Below are positions 17,897-24,869 of a stretch of 64,000 nt of DNA, in pieces. The DNA is from SKGN01 sp050948865. Its GTDB lineage: Bacteria > Bacillota_I > Bacilli_A > RF39 > UBA660. Position 1 is the first letter of the stretch. Each line of letters opens with the position of its first letter. A model generated the notes under the pieces. That model did no database searches. It was not told the origin of the DNA and saw only the letters and a list, made by a program, of their open reading frames with translations. Both the position numbers and the translations under genes were made by a program. Where the stretch lies: NCBI GenBank assembly GCA_050948865.1, contig JBMNEQ010000003.1:62001-126000 (forward strand). Direction: 5' to 3'.

Positions 17897-18619
17897 GTGA
17901 AAAAGGAAACAAAGAAACAATTAAAGGTTTATCTTTGTGGAGTTCTTAGTGGAGCCTTAATGTTAGTTACTTCTAATTATTATGCGGGTCAAATAATAAA
18001 GAAACAAAATACTAATTTTAAAAATGAATTTTCTTTACCACATTTTGAAGAAAGTTTTCAAGATACTAAAGAAGTCCAACAATATGCTTTTGATTATTAT
18101 GGAGAAGAAATAAAGATTCAAGGAGAAAAAGTTAAGATTCATTCTTTTGATGAATTTGGGAACTATCAAGTAAAAGAGGGAGAAACAGTTACAGTCCCCA
18201 TTAAAGATAATGATTATTTATTAGATGAATATATTTCAGAAAAAGAAGCAGATGTTTTTAAAATATTAAAAAATAAAGATAAAATAGTTAATCAATATGC
18301 TATTTATGAAACTTTTAATCGTTTAGAAAAAGTTTATGAAGAGTATTTAACGAGAAAACCTTTTACTAATTTAGATAATAGAAAAGAAGCACTTTATAAA
18401 GTTTATTATGATTATATTGTAGCTGAAGAAGGTTATACTATGGGTGGATATAAATTTTTAGAATTAGATAAAACTATCCAAAAAGATATTTTAAAAATTT
18501 ATCAAAACGTTAATCAAATGAGAAAAACAGGAGAAATTAAAGAAACTTCTAAACTCAAAACGTTTATTAAACAAAAAGAAAAGGTTATTAAATATGGATT
18601 ATTAAAAATAGGAAGGTAA
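17897..18619 (+). CDS. Signal-anchored hypothetical protein
   Basis: A 240-aa protein with a basic N terminus and one hydrophobic helix (residues about 9-28), then a charged helical extracytoplasmic region. GTG 17897 is chosen because GGGAGG lies 7 nt upstream; the in-frame ATGs at 17882 and 17891 are too close to it or overlap it. It has its own promoter and terminator. I do not recognise the family. Confidence 0.6.
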   Translation: MKKETKKQLKVYLCGVLSGALMLVTSNYYAGQIIKKQNTNFKNEFSLPHFEESFQDTKEVQQYAFDYYGEEIKIQGEKVKIHSFDEFGNYQVKEGETVTVPIKDNDYLLDEYISEKEADVFKILKNKDKIVNQYAIYETFNRLEKVYEEYLTRKPFTNLDNRKEALYKVYYDYIVAEEGYTMGGYKFLELDKTIQKDILKIYQNVNQMRKTGEIKETSKLKTFIKQKEKVIKYGLLKIGR

Positions 18620-18635
18620 AAAACCTTCCTATTTT
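18605..18635 (+). terminator. Terminator of the 17897 gene
   Basis: Stem of 12 bp (AAAATAGGAAGG/CCTTCCTATTTT) with a 7-nt loop, overlapping the stop codon and ending in T residues. Confidence 0.85.
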
Positions 18636-18679
18636 AATGCTATCCATGGTATAATTTTTAATAAAGGTAGGTGCTTAAT

Positions 18680-20485
18680 TTGAGTATTAATTTATATTTT
18701 CCTTTATCAGGTTTATTTTTTATTCTTTTTATGTTAGGACTTTACTTCTCTAAAAAACGTTTAATAACTATAGAGAATAAACTTTATAGAAAACTTTTAG
18801 TGATTAGTTTAATAACTTTATTATTAAATATTTTAGTAATAGCTTTTAATAATAATTCCTTTTTTATGATTATTTTCTTTAAATTAAACTTAATTTCTAT
18901 CTTAGTTTGGTTTATGCTTTTAACTTTCCTTTTACAAGTTTTAACTTTAAAGAAAAAAGAAAGAACTAATGATTATTTTTCTAACTTATTTAAAAGAAGT
19001 TTATTTTGGATAATATCTTTTGGTTTAATAAGTAGTTTAATCTTATTAGTTTTACCAATTAAAAAAACTAACTATTTAGAAGGATATAGCCTTTATTTTC
19101 TTTATTTAATAATAACCTTTTTAATGATTACTTGGTTTATTCGTTATTTAAAAAGAAATAAACGAATCAAAAGAAAACAAAATAGTATTTTATTAATAGT
19201 CTTTTTCTTAGTTTTTCTTATTACTTTAGGTCAAATATTTTATCCAGAATTTTTCTCTTTACTATTAATAATTTATTTAATACCAGTTGTTATTTATTTT
19301 TGGTTAGATAATTTTGATTTAGAACTATTAAACAAACTTAAAGAAGAAAAAGAACGGGCTAATTTAGCCGAAACAACAAAAATAGATCTTTTATTAAAAG
19401 CAACTCATGAAATAAGAACCCCTTTAAATACAATCTTAGGCTTTAGTCAATCCATGATTGATGAAACCTCCTTAGAAAGTATTAAAGAAGATGCCAAGCA
19501 GATAAAAGAAGCCTCTAAAAAGCTTCTTCATGTTATTGATAATATTTTAGATGTTTATAAACCAGAACATGAAGAAATTAGTTTTGTTTATAGTGAATAT
19601 AATATTAATAATTTATTCAAACAAATAACTTCTTTAATAGAATCTAAATTAAAGAAAGAAGTAGAATTTAAGTTAGAAATAAGAAAAGAAATACCATCTG
19701 TTTTATATGGAGATAGTATTGTCATTAAAAAGATCTTACTTAATCTTTTAGAACATTCAGTTAAATATACTAAAGAAGGTTATATCAAGTTAAAAATAGA
19801 TAATTTAACAATAGGTAATATTTGCCGTTTAAAAATAAGAATAGAAGATAGTGGAAGAGGAATCTCAGTTGATGAATTAGAAAAGATCTTTTTAGAAAAA
19901 AGAATTGATGAAAAAAGATTAAAAGAAGGAGAAGTAGACCTTAATTTAGCAACAACCAAAAGATTAATTGAATTAATGAATGGACAGTTTATAGTAGAAA
20001 GTGAATATAATGATGGAACAGTTTATAAAATATCACTTGATCAAAAAACTTTAAAACCAGAAGAAAAAGAAGAACAACCTCTTACAGAAATAAATTATAA
20101 AGAATTTATTGGTAAAAAAATATTAGTGGTTGATGATGATCCTTTAAACTATAAAGTAGTTTCTAAATTATTAAAAGATTATCAATTAATAATAGACAGT
20201 GTTTCTAGTGGTAGAAAATGTTTAGAAAAGATTAATAATCAAGAAGAATATGATTTAATTCTTTTAGATGACAGAATGCCTAATATGAGTGGAGTAGAAA
20301 CTTTAAAAGAATTAGAAAAAGATAAAAAGTTTAATATCCCCGTTATTGCCTTAACGGCGAATGTTTCTTATGGTATTAAAGAAAAGTATTTACAAGAAGG
20401 ATTTGATGATTATATCCCTAAACCAATTGAAAAGAAAGTCTTAGAAAAGGTTATTAAAAAATATTTAAGTATGGAAATTAGATAA
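18680..20485 (+). CDS. Hybrid histidine kinase with degraded ATP-binding motifs
   Basis: A 601-aa protein: about seven membrane helices (residues 1-210), HisKA with ATHEIRTPL (His243), a HATPase-like domain, and a receiver domain (KILVVDDDPL, phospho-Asp in LLDDRMP). The order matches its paralogue at 10246-12075. The N box reads NLLEHSVKYT, with His359 where the Mg-binding Asn is expected, and the G2 box reads EVDLNLATTK instead of GTGLGLAIT. ATP binding is therefore doubtful, and it may work as a relay acceptor, phosphatase or sensor scaffold. TTG 18680 is used, 7 nt after AGGTAGGTG. It lies just upstream of the retroelement. Confidence 0.88.
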   Translation: MSINLYFPLSGLFFILFMLGLYFSKKRLITIENKLYRKLLVISLITLLLNILVIAFNNNSFFMIIFFKLNLISILVWFMLLTFLLQVLTLKKKERTNDYFSNLFKRSLFWIISFGLISSLILLVLPIKKTNYLEGYSLYFLYLIITFLMITWFIRYLKRNKRIKRKQNSILLIVFFLVFLITLGQIFYPEFFSLLLIIYLIPVVIYFWLDNFDLELLNKLKEEKERANLAETTKIDLLLKATHEIRTPLNTILGFSQSMIDETSLESIKEDAKQIKEASKKLLHVIDNILDVYKPEHEEISFVYSEYNINNLFKQITSLIESKLKKEVEFKLEIRKEIPSVLYGDSIVIKKILLNLLEHSVKYTKEGYIKLKIDNLTIGNICRLKIRIEDSGRGISVDELEKIFLEKRIDEKRLKEGEVDLNLATTKRLIELMNGQFIVESEYNDGTVYKISLDQKTLKPEEKEEQPLTEINYKEFIGKKILVVDDDPLNYKVVSKLLKDYQLIIDSVSSGRKCLEKINNQEEYDLILLDDRMPNMSGVETLKELEKDKKFNIPVIALTANVSYGIKEKYLQEGFDDYIPKPIEKKVLEKVIKKYLSMEIR

Positions 20486-20561
20486 ATTCACCACTTATTT
20501 AATTTTAAAACAGTTTAAATTACAATTAAACTATTTTTTTAATACTTTATCTTGGTATTAA

Positions 20562-20590
20562 TTGTCAATAAACTTAGTTTTTGGTATAAT
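20562..20590 (+). promoter_or_regulatory. Promoter of the DGR target gene
   Basis: TTGTCA (20562-20567), 17-bp spacer, TATAAT (20585-20590), 27 bp before the GTG start of the pilin-like gene. It may also drive genes further into the cassette. Confidence 0.85.
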
Positions 20591-20617
20591 TAATCTAAAG
20601 GAAAGTAGGGAGATAAA

Positions 20618-22117
20618 GTGAAAAGAAAACAAGGTTTTACTCTAATAGAACTATTAACAGTCATTATAGTCTTAATAATTATAGTTTCTATAGCAGTACC
20701 AAATATTATGAAAGTAGTAAATAACTCTAAAGAAAGATCATACCAGTTATTAATAGAATCAATTGAAAGTAGTGCTCAGTTATATGTATCTAAAGATCGA
20801 AAAACAGTAACTAATTACTTAAAGGAGCATGAAGGAGATTCTTTTAAGATAACATTAAAGGATTTAGTAGGAGATGGTCTATTAAAAGATAAAATAATAA
20901 ATCCCAGAAATAATGAAGTAATTTCTCTTACGAAAAGTGTTTTAGTAATGTATTCAGATAAAGGCTCTTTATTGTATTGTTATGAGGATAAGGAGTGTCC
21001 TCTACCATGTGAGGCACCACTTCCTTCGCCTTTTCCGCCTAAATTAGATTCTGGAATGATTCCAATAAGATGGGATAAAGATAATAATAAATGGGTAAAA
21101 GCAGATATAACTGAGGAATGGTATGATTATAATAAGAAGGAATGGGCTAATGCGGTGTTGGTAAATAGCGGTTCAAGGGCAACTTATCAATCAGCAGCTC
21201 CCGGAAAAGTTATATCAGAAAGTGATGTTTTAGTTTATTTAGTTTGGATTCCAAGATATAGATATAAGTTATTTAATGTAGAGTTTGCAGCAAAATCTCC
21301 ACAAACAATTGAAATAGAGTTTGAAACAAGTACCGCTAATAAAGCAACTGGTAAAGCAAATAATACATGGTTAACGCATCCAGCTTTTACCTTTGGAACT
21401 GAAGAATTAACCGGCTTTTGGATAGGTAAATTTGAAACAACAGGAAGTGAATCAAGTCCTTCAGTAAAACCAGGAATATCATCTGTTAGAGATAAGACGG
21501 TAAGTGAGTTGTATAATATGAACAAATTATTTAATAATTTAACAACATATGGATTAACAAGTAGTAGTGATGCTCATATGTTAAAGAATATGGAATGGGG
21601 AGCAGTAGCGTATTTAAGTCATAGTAAATATGGAAAAAATGCAGAAATAACAATTAATACAAGCTCTTCTTACTGTACAGGAGGGTCATGTAATATAACC
21701 GCTTATTTTAGTAATACAGGTCAAAGTACAACTGGTAATGTTTATGGAGTATATGACATGAGTGGGGGAGCAAATGAATATGTAATGGGGGCGATGTATA
21801 AAAGTGGAGATAAAAATATAAATGTTTCTGATTCAGGTTTTATTCAAGCAACAATTGATGGAGATACAATGGCAAAATATATAGATAAGTATAATTATGG
21901 AACTTCAGTTTCCGATTATAGTCGTTCAAAATTAGGGGATGCTACAGGAGAAACTAGAGGATGGTATAGCGATTTTGCGGGCTTCGTTTACTCGAGTGAT
22001 TCTTGGTTTGAACGTGGCGGCATCTACAATATTGGCAGCGATGCAGGAGCTTTCTACTTCTACAGAAGCTTTGGCAATGGTTACAGCTACTACGGTAGCC
22101 GCCTCGGGGTCGCGTGA
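20618..22117 (+). CDS. DGR target: prepilin-like protein with variable FGE/C-lectin-type domain
   Basis: A 499-aa protein. Residues 1-6 (MKRKQG) and the following FTLIELLTVI form a class III prepilin signal, with Gly6, Phe at +1 and Glu at +5, leading into a hydrophobic helix to residue about 28. A linker with a Pro-rich stretch (residues about 128-140) leads to a Trp-rich module and then a domain with FWIGKFE and VYDMSGGANEYV. Those patterns belong to the FGE-sulfatase/C-type-lectin fold used by many DGR targets. The last ~45 residues are encoded by the variable repeat and are rich in Tyr, Phe, Ser and Gly. The protein should be processed by a prepilin peptidase and shown at the surface; no pilus genes are in the window. 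GTG start after GTAGGGAG. Confidence 0.93.
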   Translation: MKRKQGFTLIELLTVIIVLIIIVSIAVPNIMKVVNNSKERSYQLLIESIESSAQLYVSKDRKTVTNYLKEHEGDSFKITLKDLVGDGLLKDKIINPRNNEVISLTKSVLVMYSDKGSLLYCYEDKECPLPCEAPLPSPFPPKLDSGMIPIRWDKDNNKWVKADITEEWYDYNKKEWANAVLVNSGSRATYQSAAPGKVISESDVLVYLVWIPRYRYKLFNVEFAAKSPQTIEIEFETSTANKATGKANNTWLTHPAFTFGTEELTGFWIGKFETTGSESSPSVKPGISSVRDKTVSELYNMNKLFNNLTTYGLTSSSDAHMLKNMEWGAVAYLSHSKYGKNAEITINTSSSYCTGGSCNITAYFSNTGQSTTGNVYGVYDMSGGANEYVMGAMYKSGDKNINVSDSGFIQATIDGDTMAKYIDKYNYGTSVSDYSRSKLGDATGETRGWYSDFAGFVYSSDSWFERGGIYNIGSDAGAFYFYRSFGNGYSYYGSRLGVA

Positions 22118-22135
22118 GCGGTCCGTTTTCCGCAG
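21976..22135 (+). repeat. DGR variable repeat (VR)
   Basis: 160 bp aligned without gaps to the template repeat at 22914-23073 (offset 938). There are 16 differences. Fifteen fall where the template has A: VR positions 21980, 21981, 21989, 22010, 22023, 22032, 22040, 22055, 22061, 22068, 22070, 22071, 22082, 22088 and 22091 (10 A-to-T, 5 A-to-G). The other is T-to-G at 21998. The last 44 bp (22092-22135), GC-rich and including the target stop codon, are identical and serve as the likely IMH site. Affected residues are about 455-492. Confidence 0.97.
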
Positions 22136-22155
22136 CGAGAGCTTTTAAGCTCTCG
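22136..22155. promoter_or_regulatory. Palindrome abutting the VR (homing hairpin/cruciform)
   Basis: CGAGAGCTTTTAAGCTCTCG begins at the base after the VR/TR identity ends. It forms an 8-9-bp stem with a 2-4-nt loop. In the Bordetella phage BPP-1 DGR a hairpin of similar size just downstream of the VR promotes retrohoming. A terminator role is possible, but only TTT follows. Confidence 0.75.
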
Positions 22156-22224
22156 TTTCATCAAAATAACCCAGATGGATAAGTGAAAGGACTTTGGTTT
22201 TTGAAGGCCTTTGGAAAGTGAAAT

Positions 22225-22390
22225 GAACGAAATGGCCACTTTTCAGCCATTTCGTTTCGAGTAAAATCGTTATAGGGGGGTACTAAAATTTTTTGTGGTA
22301 CTTTTGAGTAAATATCCTTCCGAGCCACGGTAGGGGCTCGGAAGGATATAGGGAATTTGTCACCACTTCTTACGAAGTAGGGAGTGGTGC
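22225..22390. repeat. Run of strong hairpins between VR and ssb-like gene
   Basis: The 338-bp gap after the target gene contains three stems. The first pairs 22226-22236 with 22246-22256 (CGAAATGGC/GCCATTTCG core). The second pairs 22312-22326 with 22335-22349 (15 bp, CCTTCCGAGCC core, 8-nt loop). The third pairs 22361-22367 with 22383-22389 (CACCACT/AGTGGTG). None is followed by a good T tract. The region may be a structured RNA, a transcription attenuator or DNA structure linked to homing. Confidence 0.6.
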
Positions 22391-22442
22391 TAATTTCCTA
22401 AAACAAGGTTTTTATTTTTAATATTAGTAGAATATATTGCTG

Positions 22443-22458
22443 AGGAGGTGAAATTATT
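22443..22458 (+). promoter_or_regulatory. Ribosome site deciding an ATT start (ssb-like)
   Basis: AGGAGG at 22443-22448 lies 7 nt before ATT at 22456. The first in-frame TTG (22471) would remove the first OB-fold strand, which reads NLVILNGRL as in other SSB proteins. Confidence 0.65.
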
Positions 22459-22812
22459 AATTTAGTTATATTGAATGGAAGATTAGTAAGGGATCCGGAA
22501 TTAAAGTTTACTGATTCTCAGATTCCATATGTAAAAGTTTGCCTTGCCATTGATAGGATTTATAGTGATGATAAAGGAAAAAAATTAACTGACTTTATCG
22601 ATGTTACTTTTTTTAGGAAACAAGCGGAATTAATTCATAAATATTTGGATAAAGGAAGTCAAGTTTTAATACAAGGTAAATTAAAAACAAATTCATATAA
22701 AAATAAAGATGGGGAGAAAAGATATTCTTTGGATGTAATAGGGGATACTGTTCAGTTTTTAGAGACTAGGGCTCAAGCTGAAGCTAGGCGAAAGGAGGCT
22801 AAAGAAGAATAA
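22456..22812 (+). CDS. ssb: SSB-like single-stranded DNA-binding protein within the DGR
   Basis: A 118-aa protein with a single OB fold. LNGRLVRDPELK near residue 6, FIDVTFFRKQAELI near 50 and KGSQVLIQGKLKTNSY near 68 are typical of bacterial SSB. It ends in a charged helix and lacks the acidic DDDIPF-type tail that recruits partners, so it is unlikely to be the housekeeping SSB. The ATT start is inferred from AGGAGG and from homology. It sits between VR and TR in the orientation of the cassette, which suggests a role in handling cDNA or single-stranded target DNA. Confidence 0.88.
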   Translation: MNLVILNGRLVRDPELKFTDSQIPYVKVCLAIDRIYSDDKGKKLTDFIDVTFFRKQAELIHKYLDKGSQVLIQGKLKTNSYKNKDGEKRYSLDVIGDTVQFLETRAQAEARRKEAKEE

Positions 22813-22837
22813 ATAAAATTAAAAGAGTAGGACTACT

Positions 22838-22888
22838 TATAGTACCAAATATGTTTTTAATGTTATTTAAATTATATTTGGTACTATA
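22838..22888 (+). repeat. 15-bp inverted repeat upstream of TR
   Basis: 22838-22852 (core TAGTACCAAATAT) pairs perfectly with 22874-22888 across a 21-nt loop. It lies between the ssb-like stop and the TR, without a T tract. It could end the ssb message, or form the 5' structure of the TR RNA. Confidence 0.6.
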
Positions 22889-22913
22889 AGGGTACTAGGG
22901 ATTAAGTCGTAAG

Positions 22914-23073
22914 TGCGAACTTCGTTAACTCGAGTTATTCTTGGTTTAAACGTGGCGGCAACTACAATAATGGCAGCAATGCAGGAGCTTTCAACTTCAA
23001 CAGAAACAATGGCAATGGTAACAGCAACAACGGTAGCCGCCTCGGGGTCGCGTGAGCGGTCCGTTTTCCGCAG
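22914..23073 (+). repeat. DGR template repeat (TR)
   Basis: 160 bp homologous to the VR. In the VR frame it encodes Asn at most variable positions (AAC/AAT codons), the usual DGR design in which adenine mutagenesis of AAY samples many residues. The 3' 44 bp are identical to the VR. The TR does not encode a separate protein and should be read as part of a non-coding RNA running into the spacer and avd. Confidence 0.97.
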
Positions 23074-23270
23074 ACTACATTATTAAAACATTAAATTGTT
23101 TTACTAAAAATGTATAGTTTAAGGACTATACTTAAAGGTATTATAATGTAGAGATTTAATTCCTTTCTTAAATGTTAATTTAAGATAAACACATTAATGT
23201 AATTTTTTGGTTAGTAGTAAAATGGCGAATATCAAAACATTACACATTAAGGGGGATAATTCCCCCTTGA
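23074..23270 (+). ncRNA. Structured spacer of the DGR RNA downstream of TR
   Basis: CTACATTAT (23075-23083), starting 1 base after the TR, pairs with ATAATGTAG (23143-23151) and encloses a hairpin GTATAGT/ACTATAC (23112-23118 with 23125-23131). A third stem, AAGGGGG/CCCCCTT (23249-23255 with 23262-23268), lies just before the next ORF. In BPP-1 a structured spacer 3' of TR binds RT-Avd and primes cDNA synthesis; a like role is inferred here. Confidence 0.6.
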
Positions 23271-23291
23271 AATTTATGAAAGGGTTTATTA

Positions 23292-23465
23292 ATGAATAAG
23301 TTATTTGATTTGAAATTAACAAATTTAAATTTAGAAGTTTTAAAATGTGGTTTTTCTTTAAACAATTTAGAAAAATATATGGAGAAATTTAAAGAAAAAA
23401 ATTTAAAAGTAGCGATCATAGAAAATAAAAAGATATTTTTTTATATTCTCGTTATAATGATATGA
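23292..23465 (+). CDS. MutS domain-I-like mini-protein (DGR accessory)
   Basis: A 57-aa ORF behind GAAAGGG. LFDLKLTNLN followed by CGFSLNNLEKYMEKF and LKVAIIEN resembles the last half of MutS domain I (LLDISLT, AGIPYHAVENYL, VAICEQ in E. coli MutS). MutS-like (MSL) accessory proteins are known in some DGRs, so this is probably a short or degraded MSL. Its stop overlaps the avd start as ATGA. The avd frame is open back to 23429, so a -1 shift at the T7 run (23436-23442) would fuse the two frames into one MSL-Avd protein. Confidence 0.65.
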   Translation: MNKLFDLKLTNLNLEVLKCGFSLNNLEKYMEKFKEKNLKVAIIENKKIFFYILVIMI

Positions 23466-23779
23466 TTTATTATGCTTATGATCTTTTATTAAAATATCCT
23501 AAAAGTGAAAGGTTTGCCCTTGTCGTTGATATAAAAAATATTATATATGAGGGTATGAGGGATGTAATTAAGATTCAGAAGGAACTTGATTATGGTGTAA
23601 AAATTAAATATTTACATGAATTGGATGTTAATTTAAAATTATTAAAAGTTTTTGTTCGTTTATCTTTTAAAAGAAAATATATTAGTGAAAAAAACTATGA
23701 GGTGTGGAGTAGGCATATTACTCATATTAGCAATTTAATGGGAGGATTAATTAAGCATGCCAAAAACAATAAAGAATAG
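23462..23779 (+). CDS. avd: Avd-like DGR accessory protein
   Basis: A 105-aa helical basic protein with the family's LLLKYPKSERFALVVDIKN start. It is predicted to be a four-helix bundle, like bAvd/CHP02436-type proteins that form a pentamer, bind the RT and bind TR RNA. There is no clear ribosome site at its ATG; translation probably depends on the overlapping upstream ORF (ATGA at 23462-23465) or on a frameshift from it. It overlaps the RT gene by 23 bp. Confidence 0.88.
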   Translation: MIYYAYDLLLKYPKSERFALVVDIKNIIYEGMRDVIKIQKELDYGVKIKYLHELDVNLKLLKVFVRLSFKRKYISEKNYEVWSRHITHISNLMGGLIKHAKNNKE

Positions 23780-24869
23780 TTTTAATAATAAACTTACTTT
23801 TATGAATTTATATAAAGCTTATTTGCGTGCTAGAATGAATAAACCTAGTAGGGCAGAAATCTTTCTTTATGAAATTGACTTAGAAACGAATTTAACAAAT
23901 TTATTAAATAATTTAAAAAAGGGAACATATAAATTAGGTAAATATAGATCTTTTACTATTTATGAACCTAAAAAAAGGTTAATTAAATCTTTACCATTTG
24001 TTGATAGAATTGTTCATCAATGGATTGTAGAGGAGTTTATTAAACCTTTTTTTGTTCCTCGTTTTATTAATACTAACTGTGCTTGTATAGAGGGAAGGGG
24101 AACTCATTTTGCGGTGTTTAAGGTTCAAGAATATATGCGAAAAATGAAAGTTATTTCGAATGATTATTATATTTTGAAATGTGATATTAAAAAATACTTT
24201 TACAGTATTGATAAAGGAATTTTATTTAATATTATTGCTAAGAAAATAAAAGATAAAAAACTATTAAAATTAATTGAAGTTTTAATTTATGATGATGATA
24301 ATGATGTTGGAATTCCCATAGGAAATTATACATCTCAATATTTTGCTAATATATATTTAGGGGAACTTGATAATTATATTAAATATAAATTAAGGATTAA
24401 ATATATAGTTAGATATATGGATGATTTTGTTATTTTAGTTAAAAACAAAGAAGAAGCTAAAAGATATTATGGGTTGATTCAACAGTTTTTAAGAGATAAT
24501 TTAAAATTAGAATTAAATCCTAAAAGTAATTATTATCCATCGAAAATGGGGGTTAATTTTTGTGGTTATCGTATTTTTGAAACACATAGATTATTAAGAG
24601 AGAAAAGTAAGAAAAAAGTAAAGAAAAAAATAAAAGGATGGAATAAAGAATTTTTAAAAAACAAAATGTTATTTAATAAAATAGTTTTATCATGGAATTC
24701 TTGGCTTGCTCATTCTTCGCATGCGAATAGTTATAAATTACAAAAAAAGTTATATAATAGAATTATCTTTAAAGGATTTTTAAAAAATCCTAATTCTTTA
24801 AATAAAGATAATATTAAAAACTTTAATATTGGTGAATTTATTGTTTATGATGATTATAATAATCATTAA
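23757..24869 (+). CDS. DGR reverse transcriptase
   Basis: A 370-aa RT without extra domains, as usual for DGRs. Motif A is KCDIKKYF (Asp143). Motif B is GIPIGNYTSQ (residues 185-194), the DGR form in place of QGxxxSP. The catalytic box is YMDD (220-223), and a thumb-proximal GVNFCGYRI follows. It should copy TR RNA into adenine-mutagenised cDNA for transfer to the VR. ATG start within the end of avd, so coupled. The 3' end overlaps the converging RNase HIII frame by 32 bp. Confidence 0.96.
   Translation: MPKTIKNSFNNKLTFMNLYKAYLRARMNKPSRAEIFLYEIDLETNLTNLLNNLKKGTYKLGKYRSFTIYEPKKRLIKSLPFVDRIVHQWIVEEFIKPFFVPRFINTNCACIEGRGTHFAVFKVQEYMRKMKVISNDYYILKCDIKKYFYSIDKGILFNIIAKKIKDKKLLKLIEVLIYDDDNDVGIPIGNYTSQYFANIYLGELDNYIKYKLRIKYIVRYMDDFVILVKNKEEAKRYYGLIQQFLRDNLKLELNPKSNYYPSKMGVNFCGYRIFETHRLLREKSKKKVKKKIKGWNKEFLKNKMLFNKIVLSWNSWLAHSSHANSYKLQKKLYNRIIFKGFLKNPNSLNKDNIKNFNIGEFIVYDDYNNH

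Noticed and set aside
21235..21525. 96-codon minus-strand frame inside the target gene
   Set aside because: Shadow of the target gene with no ribosome site and no recognisable protein features.
21939..22148. 69-codon plus-strand frame over the VR
   Set aside because: It is out of frame with the pilin-like target and exists because the GC-rich VR has few stops. The target frame explains the sequence and ends inside the VR.
22136..22155. Simple rho-independent terminator of the target gene
   Set aside because: Only three T residues follow, and the exact abutment to the VR end fits a homing hairpin better. A terminator role is not excluded.
22914..23073. Template repeat as a second, degenerate copy of the target gene
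   Set aside because: Only the last 160 bp are shared, differences are adenine-specific, and there is no start codon or upstream domain. It is a TR, not a decayed paralogue.
23757..24869. Retron or group II intron reverse transcriptase
   Set aside because: No maturase or HNH domain and no msr/msd. The motif B form GIPIGNYTSQ and the TR/VR pair point to a DGR.
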